NCBI RefSeq assembly: GCF_007795095.1
Contig: NZ_CP042218.1
Coordinates: forward strand, 1,054,001-1,118,000
Source of the DNA: Luteimonas granuli
Lineage (GTDB): Bacteria; Pseudomonadota; Gammaproteobacteria; Xanthomonadales; Xanthomonadaceae
Reading direction: 5' to 3'
DNA length: 64,000 bases
Shown here: positions 49,443-58,298 of the stretch, one piece after another
Numbering within the stretch: position 1 is the first letter of the stretch
Layout of the letters: every line of letters starts with the position of its first letter
The notes under the pieces: generated by a model
What the model was told of the DNA's origin: nothing
Database searches by the model: none
The model's input: the letters and a program-made list of their open reading frames with translations, nothing else
Translations under genes and position numbers: made by a program

Positions 49443-52400
49443 GGCCGGGCGGGCACCGTCCCGCCGCCACTGGCCGGGCCTGCCCGGCACCGGGCCGGGG
49501 CCGGGCCTCGGCGCCCGCGGCGGAAACGCCAGCTCGAACGGCGCGCCGGTCAGGGTGAGGTTGGGGTTGTAGGCCGGGTCATGCAGCAGCGCATCGCCCC
49601 AGCGCGCGCGCATGATCGCGACCTCGCCCTGGAAGCGCGCCATCTTCTCCGGCGTGTCCTCGTAGCCGCGCGAGGCCGACTCGTGGTGGTAGAGCGTCGC
49701 GTACGGCGTCCACACGTTGCGGTAGCCGGCATCGAGGAGGCGCAGGCAGAAATCGATGTCGTTGAAGGCCACCACCAGGCGCTCGTCCAGGCCGCCCACT
49801 TCGTCCCAGACCTCCTTCCTGACCAGCAGGCAGGCCGCGGTCACCGCCGAAACCTCCTGTGCGACCAGGGCCCGACCGCACTGGCCTTCGTAGCCGGCCG
49901 GCCGGCCGGTATATGCATGGCCCGCCACGCTGCCGATGCCGAGCACCACGCCGGCGTGCTGGATGGTGTCGTCGGGGTAGCGGAGCATCGCGCCGACCGC
50001 GCCGATCTCCGGGCGCACCACCTGGCCGACCATCTCGCCCAGCCATTCGGGGCCGATGGTCTCGATGTCGTTGTTGACCAGGCCGATGATCGCGCCCGTG
50101 GCCTGCTCTGCCGCGAAATTGTTGATGCGCGAATAGTTGAACGGCGCGTCGTAGGCGAGCACCCGCACCCGCGGCTCGGCCTCGAGGCTGCGGAAATACT
50201 CCAGGGTGGCGGGCTCGGAGGACTGGTTGTCGACCACGAGGATCTCGTAGTCGGGATAGTCGGTCCGGTCGAGGATGCTCCGCACGCAGGTGCGCAGCAG
50301 CTCGACGCGGTCCCGCGTCGGGATGATCAGGCTGACCCGCGGCGCCGGCGACGGCACCGCCCGATGGACTTCGAGATGGCCGGCGCGGTTGGCGCGGACG
50401 CGCGCGCGCTGCCCGGTCCGCTCGAGGTGCTCCTCCACCGCCCGCATCCCCGCGCCACCGGCGTAGTCCTTGTGGTCCAGGCCGAGCGCGGTGGATCCGG
50501 CGATCGCGCGCCAGTGGTACAGCACCTTCGGCACGTGGCCAATCTCGTCGGGCCGCAGTCGCTCCACGCAGCGCAGCGCCAGGTCCCAGTCCTGCGCCCC
50601 TTCGAAGCCTTCGCGGAAGCCGCCGACCTCGCGCACCAGCGCGGTGTCGTACACGCCCAGGTGGCAGATGCAGTTCTGGGCCAGCAGCAGCTCGTAGTTC
50701 CAGTCCGGCTTGAAGTAGGGATCGAAGCGCTCGCCCTTCCCGCTGATCTTGTCCTCGTCCGAATACACCAGCCGCCAGCGCGGATTGGCGCCGAGGGCGG
50801 CGACCATCTCCAGCAGCGCGTGCGGACGCAGCTCGTCGTCGTGGTCGAGCAGGGCGACGTAGTCGCCGCGCGCCATCTCCAGCGCCGTGTTGGTGGCGGC
50901 CGAGATGTGGCCGTTGCGTTCGCGGAAGGTCACCCGGATGCGCGGGTCGCGGCGGGCGTACTCCTCGAGCACGCTGCGCACCTGCGGCGACGCGGACGCA
51001 TCGTCGGCCACGCACAGCTCCCAGTCCGGGTAGACCTGGGCCAGCACGCTGTCCAGGCAGCGCCGCAGCCAGCGCTCCGGCGTCCGGTACACCGGCAGCA
51101 GGATCGAGACCAGCGGGCGCGCGGAGAGCGCATCGACGGTGCCGCGCAGGCGTTCGATCGCGGCGGCGTCGAGGGTGTCGTGGTCGCGGACCCAGGCGGC
51201 GTAGTCGTCGCCCTCGGGCAGGGTCGCCGCGGTGTACCGGGCATAGGCCACGTCGCCGCCATGGCGCAGCCCGCGGGCGAAGGCCGCCTTGGCGACCACG
51301 CGCAGCATGTCGAAGCGCTGCCGCCACGGTCGCGGCCCACCGTTTTGCCCCGCCAGGCGGGCCATCGTCGCCAACGCACGGCCGCGCCCGAGCCGGCGCA
51401 GGCGCAGGCCCGGCAGGCGGAAGCGGGTGTTGCGGGTGCTGGGGTCGAAGCGCAGCGCCGTGACGGGCCCCTTCAGGCGGATCACGGCGCGCAACCGACC
51501 GTCCGCGTCGGGCTCGGGGAGGGGCAGCCGTTCGGATTCGTAGATGCCGTCGCCGTAGTCGGGATACAGGCAGGGGGCGACCAGAGGGCCGTCGAGATCA
51601 GTGAGGTCGGCTTCGAGCAGGTACCAGCCGCCGTCAAGCGTCCGGTCGCGACTGTCGAGCATGAACCTGGGGTCCCCGCCCTCGCAGACCCAGGCTGCGT
51701 CCGCGCCGTCGGCTTCACGGCGGGCATCGCCCGCAGGGATAAGCGCCAGATCGATCGGGACACGCCTCGCCAGCAGGCCGCGGAAATGACGCCACCAGTG
51801 GGCCGACGAGCGCCGTCGCGCCCAGGCCAGCAGCTCGGCCTGCTGGGCGCGCAGCGTCATGAGCTCGGCAGCCAGGGCATGGTCACGGGCCGTTGCCGCG
51901 CGGATCTCTTCCTGGAGCCGCCCGCTCTCGCCGAGCGCGTCACGGAGCGTATCCAGGGACGCTGCCAGCGCGGCCTGGGCTTCGCCGACCATGGACACCT
52001 GCGCTCTCAACGCTTCACGGCCGGCTTCGCCGCTGGCCATGAGCGCGTGCAGCCGCTCGTCGAATCCGGTGGCCAGGGTCTCGAGCCGGAACCGGATCTC
52101 CACCCGCGCCCGCCCGTCGTCGCCCACCTGCTGCGGCAGTCCGCGCACGTCGACCTCGAAATACGGGTCGTCCCCAAGCGCCGCGAGGCGCAGTGCGACG
52201 CCCGGCGAATCGGCGTGCAGCTGCATCTCGCTGATGGCGCCCACGCGCTCGGGCAGGTCGTCGACCTGCGTCCCGCCGATGGCCAGCGACAGTACCGAAT
52301 ACACCCCCGGCGCATCGTCCGGGTCGATACGGAGGAAATCCGGCCGCGCACCCGCCGGCAACACGAACTCGGCGCACCTGCCATCCCCGCAGGACACCGC

Positions 52401-53471
52401 GTCGGCCCATACCGTGTACGCCTCGACGAACGAGGTCGTCGCCTCCCGGTAGTACAAGCGGCAGCGCCCGGGCTCGCGCAGCGGCGTCAGCGGCCGCCAC
52501 AGTTCGAGGAGTGCGGCCAGCTGCAGCGAGGTGTCGACGCGCGACTTGTCCAGCCCCTGCCTGTGGATCTCGCGTTCCAGCAGGAACGGCACGTCGCGCG
52601 CGGCGGCATCGTCGACGGCGGCGAAGTAACCGGCGGAAGCCGCGTCGAAGCGCCGCGCGATGTCGTCGAACGCGGCCACGTCGGGCTCCGCGCCTTCCGC
52701 CCCGCGCAGCAGCAGAGCATGCAGCTCCGCCGCCAGCGGCGCGCAGAAGGACGACGCTTCCCAGTCCTCCGGCGCGGACCTGTGGTTGCGGAGCGAGCCG
52801 TCGAGGAACGCATCCACCTCGGCCTCCGCAGCGGCCGACGGCCGCAGCGCCAGGCCCAGCCCCCGCTCCCTGATCCTTGCCAGCTCGGCGCGCCAGTCGC
52901 GCAGCACCGCTTCATACGCCACGAACACCCGCGGTACGCCGCGCGTGGCGCGTTCGGCCTCGAGCATGTAGCGCAGCCACAGCAGATGCGCGCGCGGACG
53001 CGACAGCCCGTCGCGACGCTGCAGCGAAGCCGCCACCTCGTCGGGATGCCGCACCATCAGCAGCGCGCCCGGCCGGGTATCGGCGCTGCGCGCGGCGTCC
53101 AGCCACAGCGGCATGGTGCGGCTGCTGCGCGGATCCTTGACCACGACCGTGGAGTCGTTAGCGGCCAGTGTCCGGACCACGTCGGCAAGCGCTTCGCGCA
53201 CGTGTTCGGCGACGGGACCTTCGTTCCAGTCCGAAGGCATCGGGCGCGGATCGTCCCAGGCCATCGCGAGCGCATCGAACAGGTGCTCGTGCGCGGCCAC
53301 GACGCGGGTGTTCTCGAAATAGCCCTTGGGATTGTCCGCCGTGGGCGGCATCAGGTCTTCACCGAGTACCGCGCCGACCTTCTCGAGCATGCCCGCCAGC
53401 GCCGACGTCCCGCTGCGGTGCATGCCCAGGACCAGCAGCAACTCGCGCTTGGGAGCGGCCACGCCGCGCAT
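49434..53471 (-). CDS. trifunctional glycan protein: sulfotransferase-like domain plus two GT2 domains
   Basis: 1345 aa. Residues 1-290 are sulfotransferase-like with the PAPS loop LLLVLGMHRSGTSALAGML and a later VVVKDPRSSR stretch. A beta-rich middle region and a coiled coil (about 490-560) follow. Glycosyltransferase domain A (near 785: SILLPVYRTPERWLRRCLDSV, with DHDDEL) and domain B (near 1045: SLIIPTRDRVELLRTCVRSIL, with VNNDIE) follow in tandem. The start at 53471 gives MRGVAAPKRELLLVLGMHRSG; 43 further in-frame codons upstream are possible. It overlaps the preceding convergent gene by nine bases. The product probably builds a sulfated or decorated surface glycan. Confidence 0.85.
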   Translation of the reverse strand: MRGVAAPKRELLLVLGMHRSGTSALAGMLEKVGAVLGEDLMPPTADNPKGYFENTRVVAAHEHLFDALAMAWDDPRPMPSDWNEGPVAEHVREALADVVRTLAANDSTVVVKDPRSSRTMPLWLDAARSADTRPGALLMVRHPDEVAASLQRRDGLSRPRAHLLWLRYMLEAERATRGVPRVFVAYEAVLRDWRAELARIRERGLGLALRPSAAAEAEVDAFLDGSLRNHRSAPEDWEASSFCAPLAAELHALLLRGAEGAEPDVAAFDDIARRFDAASAGYFAAVDDAAARDVPFLLEREIHRQGLDKSRVDTSLQLAALLELWRPLTPLREPGRCRLYYREATTSFVEAYTVWADAVSCGDGRCAEFVLPAGARPDFLRIDPDDAPGVYSVLSLAIGGTQVDDLPERVGAISEMQLHADSPGVALRLAALGDDPYFEVDVRGLPQQVGDDGRARVEIRFRLETLATGFDERLHALMASGEAGREALRAQVSMVGEAQAALAASLDTLRDALGESGRLQEEIRAATARDHALAAELMTLRAQQAELLAWARRRSSAHWWRHFRGLLARRVPIDLALIPAGDARREADGADAAWVCEGGDPRFMLDSRDRTLDGGWYLLEADLTDLDGPLVAPCLYPDYGDGIYESERLPLPEPDADGRLRAVIRLKGPVTALRFDPSTRNTRFRLPGLRLRRLGRGRALATMARLAGQNGGPRPWRQRFDMLRVVAKAAFARGLRHGGDVAYARYTAATLPEGDDYAAWVRDHDTLDAAAIERLRGTVDALSARPLVSILLPVYRTPERWLRRCLDSVLAQVYPDWELCVADDASASPQVRSVLEEYARRDPRIRVTFRERNGHISAATNTALEMARGDYVALLDHDDELRPHALLEMVAALGANPRWRLVYSDEDKISGKGERFDPYFKPDWNYELLLAQNCICHLGVYDTALVREVGGFREGFEGAQDWDLALRCVERLRPDEIGHVPKVLYHWRAIAGSTALGLDHKDYAGGAGMRAVEEHLERTGQRARVRANRAGHLEVHRAVPSPAPRVSLIIPTRDRVELLRTCVRSILDRTDYPDYEILVVDNQSSEPATLEYFRSLEAEPRVRVLAYDAPFNYSRINNFAAEQATGAIIGLVNNDIETIGPEWLGEMVGQVVRPEIGAVGAMLRYPDDTIQHAGVVLGIGSVAGHAYTGRPAGYEGQCGRALVAQEVSAVTAACLLVRKEVWDEVGGLDERLVVAFNDIDFCLRLLDAGYRNVWTPYATLYHHESASRGYEDTPEKMARFQGEVAIMRARWGDALLHDPAYNPNLTLTGAPFELAFPPRAPRPGPGPVPGRPGQWRRDGARPASG

Positions 53472-53562
53472 CTCGTTCACGTCAGTGGGATGTTCGGCGG
53501 CGATCGGACGCGGAAGTATATCGATTCTGCGACAATCCTGAGCCTTGGCCCGCCCGCGCCCG

Positions 53563-54213
53563 ATGCTGATCTCCGTCCATATCCCGAAGACGTCCGGCAC
53601 CAGCTTCGGCCTGCTGCTGCGCCAGCGCTTCGGCGCGGCGCTGCTCGAGGACTATGACGACCGGCCGCTCTCCCGGGGCACGGTGCCGCGGATCGCATCC
53701 GCGGTCGGACACTGGCCGCTGCTGGCCCGCCGCCTCGCCGGCTACCAGGCGGTCCACGGCCATTTCCTCGCGCTCAAGTACCTGCCGCTGCGGGCACCCA
53801 TGGTGACCTGGCTCCGCCACCCGGCGCAGCGCGCGGTGTCCCGCTACGAACATTACCGGCGCGAGGTCGCGGCCGGGCGCCCGCTGCAGCCGGTGGCGGG
53901 TCTGCGCCCCGGCCTGACGCTGGAGGAGTTCAGCCGCGTGCCGCGCTTCCGCAACACCTGCGCGAAATTCCTGCGCGGTGTCCCTCGCGGACGCGTGGCC
54001 TGCTACGGCTTCGCCGAGGACGTGGCCGGCAGCCTCGCGCGGATGCAGCAGGTCCTCGGCCTCGACCTGGGCACGTCTCTCCACGCCAACGCCAATCCTG
54101 TGAATGCCGGGCGTCCCTACGCACTCGAGCCGGCGCAGGAGCGCAGCCTGCTGGCCCTCAACGCCGAGGACTATCGCCTGTGGTGCTGGGCGCGCGAGCG
54201 CGAGGGGCTCTGA
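53563..54213 (+). CDS. sulfotransferase family protein
   Basis: 216 aa protein with the PAPS 5'-phosphosulfate loop HIPKTSGTSFGLLLRQRFG near the N terminus and a 3'-phosphate region in TWLRHPAQRAVSRYEHY. This is the sulfotransferase-2 (carbohydrate) type. It would place sulfate on a hydroxyl of a sugar in an exported glycan. ATG 53563 is preferred. A TTG six codons upstream is in the same frame. It is divergent from the trifunctional gene with about 90 bp between. Confidence 0.85.
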   Translation: MLISVHIPKTSGTSFGLLLRQRFGAALLEDYDDRPLSRGTVPRIASAVGHWPLLARRLAGYQAVHGHFLALKYLPLRAPMVTWLRHPAQRAVSRYEHYRREVAAGRPLQPVAGLRPGLTLEEFSRVPRFRNTCAKFLRGVPRGRVACYGFAEDVAGSLARMQQVLGLDLGTSLHANANPVNAGRPYALEPAQERSLLALNAEDYRLWCWAREREGL

Positions 54214-54227
54214 GGTCGGTACAGCGC

Positions 54228-55031
54228 CTACGGGTCCAGCAGCACGCCATGCCGTCGCGCCAGCGCGGCGACCTCGCCGCGCAGTCGCCAGCGCAGCGCC
54301 AGCCGTCCCGGCGACCACGCCGCCGGCGGCCTGTAGTCGCCCACGAACACCCGCTCCGTCCCGCCGGCACGGTCGGGCAGCCGGGACACGCCGAGGAAAT
54401 CCGTCACCTGCGCGAGCACCTGCGTCGGCCGCGCCGCCAGGTCGCGCGAACGCAGCAACAGCACCTGCCCGCGCGGAAAGTGACGCAGCAGCACGTCCAG
54501 CTGTCCCGCATACCGGCCGCGTGCAACGTAGCTGCAGACCCGCAGCGGCGAATCCGGCGACCAGTCGTCGCTGTGCTTGCGCAGGCGCCAGGGCTCCAGC
54601 AGCACGGCCGCCAGCAGCGAGCGCGATTCCAGCCCCCGGCCACGCTCCATGAAATAGTGCGAGACCGCCCGCTCCACCGGATCGCGCAGCAGCAGCACCC
54701 AGCGCATGGCCGGGTTGTAGCGTGCCACCCGGGCCACCAGTGCGGGATGGAACAGCGTGATCGGCGTGGCGTCGCCATGCAGGCGATCGGCACCGACTTC
54801 GTCTGCGGCGTCGAAGTGCGGCGCGAAGCGCGCGTCCACCTGGTCCACGCTCCAGGCCTCGTCGAAGTCGGTCGCATCGAACACGTGCGCCTCCTTGCGG
54901 GCCGGCAGCGCCAGCTGCGGATGCTCCGCGAGGAAGCGCGCCAGCGCGCTGGTGCCGCCCTTCTGGACGCCGCCCAGGAGGAAGCGGATCCGCGGGCCTT
55001 CCGCAGGCACGCCGGAGACCGGCTCAGCCAC
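54228..55031 (-). CDS. sulfotransferase domain protein
   Basis: 267 aa protein starting at a GTG that overlaps the Wzt stop by eight bases. It carries the PAPS-binding loop IRFLLGGVQKGGTSALARFLAEHPQLALP, acceptor-side sequence DATPITLFHPALVARV and the 3'-phosphate motif RWVLLLRDPVERAVSHYFMERGRG. These are hallmarks of heparan/NodH-like sulfotransferases. Encoded directly after the ABC ATPase, it may sulfate the exported chain or its terminus. Confidence 0.88.
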   Translation of the reverse strand: MAEPVSGVPAEGPRIRFLLGGVQKGGTSALARFLAEHPQLALPARKEAHVFDATDFDEAWSVDQVDARFAPHFDAADEVGADRLHGDATPITLFHPALVARVARYNPAMRWVLLLRDPVERAVSHYFMERGRGLESRSLLAAVLLEPWRLRKHSDDWSPDSPLRVCSYVARGRYAGQLDVLLRHFPRGQVLLLRSRDLAARPTQVLAQVTDFLGVSRLPDRAGGTERVFVGDYRPPAAWSPGRLALRWRLRGEVAALARRHGVLLDP

Positions 55032-56310
55032 CTTCCGCCTGCACCGGAGCTTCGGCGAACTCCACGCTCGCCGGCAAGGGGAACAGCCCGGTGAACTCTT
55101 CGCGGCAGTCGTCCACGACCTCGAACGACAGTCCCCCGTCATGGCGCGCCAGCACCCGCGCATTCTCCATCCCGGGGGCGTCGACCAGGCGCAGACGGAC
55201 CCGGTAGGCACCGCGCTGCAGCAGGGCCTGGAAGCGGATCCGGAACTGCAGCCGCCCCTCCCCCGAGCGCGGCGGCAGGCGCACCCGGCGACCGCTGACC
55301 GGGACCCCACGCCGGTCGAGCACGTCGACGATGCAGGCCGCGGCGCCGATCGCCGGATCGGCGAACAGCTCCACGTCCACGTCGACCGGGTCGCCGTGCC
55401 GTAGCGCGATGTTCCGGACACCGTCGCGCAGGGTCGCGCGCAGGATCGCACCGTCCGGGGAGGCGAAGCCCTGGTCCGTGCGCACCGGCGCATCGGCCGC
55501 AGCCGCCGCGCTGGCCTTGGCATGGACCTGGAACAGGTACTGCTCGATCACGTCCTCCGGCAGGCCCTGGGCCGTCACCCGGCCCTCCTCCAGCAGGATG
55601 CCGCGCTGGCAGAACGCACGCAGCACGTTGAGGTCATGGCCGACGAACAGCAGCGTGGTGCCACGCGCCAGGATCTGCTCCATGCGCGCCATGGCCTTGG
55701 CCTGGAACGCGGCATCGCCCACCGCCAGCGCCTCGTCAACGATCAGGATGTCCGGGTCGATGTGCACCTGGACCGCGAACGCCAGCCGCAGCGCCATGCC
55801 CGAACTGTAGGTCTTGACCGGCTCGTCGATGTACTCGCCGATGTCGGCGAAGGCGATTATGTCGTCCAGGCGCTCGCGCAGCTGCGCCGGGGTGATGCCG
55901 AGGATGGCGGCATTGATGCGCACGTTCTCGCGCCCCGTCAGCTCCGGATTGAAGCCGGAACCCAGCTCCAGCAGGGCCGCGATGCGGCCGTTGGCCACCA
56001 CCGTGCCAGTGGTCGCTGGCAGCACACCGGCGATGATCTGCAGCAGGGTGCTCTTGCCACTGCCGTTGAGACCGATGATGCCCAGGGCCTCCCCGCGCTC
56101 CAGGCTGAAGCTCACGCCCTCCAGGGCACGGTGCGTATGCAGGCGCGCCTGCGCCCCGGCCAGCAGCCGCTGCGAGAGCGCGGGAAACCAGCGGGTCCAG
56201 CCGGACATGCGGTACAGCAGCGGCCCCCACAGCCGGCTGGCAGGACTGGGCCACAGGTGATAGGTCTTGCCGACGTTGCGCACGTCCAGCGCGGGGGCGG
56301 AAGTGTTCAT
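55024..56310 (-). CDS. wzt: polysaccharide ABC exporter ATP-binding protein (Wzt)
   Basis: 428 aa ATPase of an ABC transporter exporting O-antigen or capsular chains. It begins with the KpsT/Wzt type MNTSAPALDVRNVGKTYHLWPSP. Walker A is GLNGSGKST (about 79-87), followed by LLELGSGFNPELTGRENV, signature YSSGMALRLAFAVQV and Walker B ILIVDEALAVGD. About 170 C-terminal residues form an extra beta-rich domain of the type that recognises the chain terminus in Wzt proteins. Its permease partner is probably the wzm-like gene at 61205-62017, 5 kb away. Confidence 0.93.
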   Translation of the reverse strand: MNTSAPALDVRNVGKTYHLWPSPASRLWGPLLYRMSGWTRWFPALSQRLLAGAQARLHTHRALEGVSFSLERGEALGIIGLNGSGKSTLLQIIAGVLPATTGTVVANGRIAALLELGSGFNPELTGRENVRINAAILGITPAQLRERLDDIIAFADIGEYIDEPVKTYSSGMALRLAFAVQVHIDPDILIVDEALAVGDAAFQAKAMARMEQILARGTTLLFVGHDLNVLRAFCQRGILLEEGRVTAQGLPEDVIEQYLFQVHAKASAAAAADAPVRTDQGFASPDGAILRATLRDGVRNIALRHGDPVDVDVELFADPAIGAAACIVDVLDRRGVPVSGRRVRLPPRSGEGRLQFRIRFQALLQRGAYRVRLRLVDAPGMENARVLARHDGGLSFEVVDDCREEFTGLFPLPASVEFAEAPVQAEGG

Positions 56311-56386
56311 GCGGGTCCGAGGGGATCAGGCCGCACAGGATACCCGGCGCGCCGCTGCGACAGGCGCCTGCCCCAGGTCCAGGCAC

Positions 56387-56453
56387 AAAAAGGCGGGCAG
56401 CTTGCGCTGCCCGCCCGGGTCTTGCAGCAGTACCGGATCAGATCCGGTACTGC
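56387..56453 (-). terminator. double hairpin terminator after the exported protein gene
   Basis: Two strong hairpins follow the stop of the minus-strand gene. The first has 13-bp arms GCAGTACCGGATC (56427-56439) and their exact complement (56441-56453). The second has GGCGGGCAGC (56392-56401) pairing with 56406-56415 over a TTGC loop, followed on minus by a run of five T (56387-56391). It should end the transcript efficiently ahead of wzt. Confidence 0.92.
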
Positions 56454-56463
56454 CTTGTCACGG

Positions 56464-57966
56464 TCAGAGCGGGAGGTTGTGGCCCTTCTCGCTGTTCAGC
56501 TCGCTGATCACGCCGGTGGAGTTGCTGCGGTTCAGGCCGGAAGCGATCAGCTCGCTGCCCTCGGCGGTGGCGGTGATGATCCACTTGCCGGAGGTCGGCG
56601 CCCCGAGCGAGCCGGCCAGCTTGCCCGAGCCGTTCTCGATCTCGACCGAACGCAGGCTGATCGAGCCGTAGGCCGGCAGGGTGAACGTGGCGGAACCAGT
56701 CGAAGCCTTGCCCGCGTCGTCCACACCCGTCAGCGTCACGTTGAGCGGAACGGCGGTCGGGTTCGTGTAGCGCAGCAGCGACTCCTGCACCTGGTTCGAA
56801 GCCGGGTTGACGTTGTACAGCTTGACCACCGCACCGTTGTACTCGATCGGGGACAGCGAGCCAGCAACGGTGGTGGTGCGGTAAGCGGTACCTGTGCCAT
56901 CGGGATCGATGACCGCCGTAACCGAGATCGCGGTCGGCTGGATTTCGGTGGTGCCGTTGCCCTTCAGAACCAGCTCCAGGCTGTTGGTAGCCGAACCCGT
57001 AGCATCGTTACCGTTCAAGTCGACGTTGGTGAAGGTCAGCGTCTTGCCATCGGTCGAAATGGTGCCCGTCACACCGTTGAGCGTGGCAACAGGCGCCTGG
57101 TAATAGTCACCCTGATCGGCGGCGGCCAAGGCCTTGTAGGCGCTGAAATCGCCAGTCATGGTCACGGTAGCGCGAGCTGCCACAAGCGCCGCCAGCCAAG
57201 CATCCACACCGGTGGCTTCGGCAATGTCGATGCTGCCGCCCGTGAAGGCGATAGCAGCGTCGCCCTCACCAACACCGTACGCCGGGGTGGCGCCGTCATC
57301 AACAAAGAAGATCTTGCGCGTGTCGGTGCCGCCGACACCCACGTCAATCTTCTCCGCCGTCGCATTCGGCGTGAACTTGACGCTCAGGCCTTCCGCCGAC
57401 TTGACCAGGGTCCCGCTGGTCGAACCAAGCGTGCTGCCCGTGGTCGGATCGAGCACGGTAATGGTGGCGTTCAGGCTGCCACCCGCACCCAGCGTACCGG
57501 CCACGCCCTTCAGGCTCAGGCCCTTGACGGTGAAGCCTTCGCCCACCTTGGTGCCAGCCGCACGCGCCGGAACAACCGGCGGACCCACGTCACCGGCCTC
57601 ACCAGCGTCCGGCACGACCAGGACCGTGAAAGTATTGCTGTTTGCGGTACCGGTACCGGTGACCAGGGTCGCCGACTCGGCATTCCCGGCGGCTTCCACG
57701 TTGGCGTCGGTCATCAGGGTGTTGATGGTCACGCCCGCCGGCAGCGTCACCTTGACGCTGTAGCCCGCGGTGCGACCCAGGTAGACGTCACTGCTGTCGG
57801 CGGTGATCGAGAAGTCCGGAACGGTAACGTTCGCCGTGGCGCTGCCGAACTGGTTCGAGTTGATGGTGGTGGTGGCACCGCTGGCAGTGACAGCGTAAGC
57901 CGCCGGCGCGGCGATCGCTGCAGCGATGGCAACCGCGATGACGCTGGCCTTGTTGAACTTCGACAT
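56464..57966 (-). CDS. exported beta-rich protein of unknown function (possible surface layer/adhesin)
   Basis: 500 aa protein with a signal peptide (MSKFNKASVIAVAIAAAIAAPAAYA) and many Ser/Thr/Gly/Asn-rich beta segments, low in cysteine and aromatics, with no enzyme motif. GC content is visibly lower than its neighbours, with many A/T-third-base codons. It has a strong promoter region and a double terminator. These traits suit an abundant secreted or surface protein such as an S-layer-like or adhesin protein. The start at 57966 follows GGAGTTTTTCGAC. A start five codons upstream is also in frame. I recognise no family. Confidence 0.75.
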   Translation of the reverse strand: MSKFNKASVIAVAIAAAIAAPAAYAVTASGATTTINSNQFGSATANVTVPDFSITADSSDVYLGRTAGYSVKVTLPAGVTINTLMTDANVEAAGNAESATLVTGTGTANSNTFTVLVVPDAGEAGDVGPPVVPARAAGTKVGEGFTVKGLSLKGVAGTLGAGGSLNATITVLDPTTGSTLGSTSGTLVKSAEGLSVKFTPNATAEKIDVGVGGTDTRKIFFVDDGATPAYGVGEGDAAIAFTGGSIDIAEATGVDAWLAALVAARATVTMTGDFSAYKALAAADQGDYYQAPVATLNGVTGTISTDGKTLTFTNVDLNGNDATGSATNSLELVLKGNGTTEIQPTAISVTAVIDPDGTGTAYRTTTVAGSLSPIEYNGAVVKLYNVNPASNQVQESLLRYTNPTAVPLNVTLTGVDDAGKASTGSATFTLPAYGSISLRSVEIENGSGKLAGSLGAPTSGKWIITATAEGSELIASGLNRSNSTGVISELNSEKGHNLPL

Positions 57967-58298
57967 GTCGAAAAACTCCATTTACTTGGGTTAAACAGCT
58001 GTGTAAGTACTTACCCGTAGCTCTTACCGGCCACCCGCTTACCCCGGCACCGTTTGGGCAAGCCCTCTGGTAGACCGGTCGCTTACGTGAACCCGGAAGG
58101 TTGAATGAATGCGGCGCCCCCCCCTGAATCCCCGGACAGCAAGCTACCGCGGCACCTTAACGAAAGGGTTACGGCGACGTCAAGCAGCTTGACGCCCCAT
58201 GAACCGGATCGGACCTGAACGGGAAAAAATCGTGACCGCACACACGGTTAGGCTCGTTTCCGTTCAAGAAGATGACCCCCGGATGACCGCCGGGGCGC
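57967..58298 (-). promoter_or_regulatory. long leader and promoter region with a palindrome at the -35 site
   Basis: No gene is seen in these 332 bases. On minus, TTGACG (58183-58178), an 18-bp spacer and TAAGGT (58159-58154) form a plausible sigma-70-type promoter. The -35 lies in a palindrome CGTCAAG-CAG-CTTGACG (58178-58194), a likely operator. The predicted 5' leader of about 180 bases contains repeated GTAAG motifs, and a GTAAGTACTTAC palindrome lies near 58005-58016. The element is inferred from sequence alone. Confidence 0.55.

Noticed and set aside
53545..53562. TTG start at 53545 for the small sulfotransferase
   Set aside because: The ATG at 53563 begins at the PAPS-binding region with normal spacing; the six added residues are not needed.
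57967..58180. Possible c-di-GMP (GEMM) riboswitch upstream of the exported protein
   Set aside because: The conserved core bases of that riboswitch are not present in order; only a general structured leader can be claimed.
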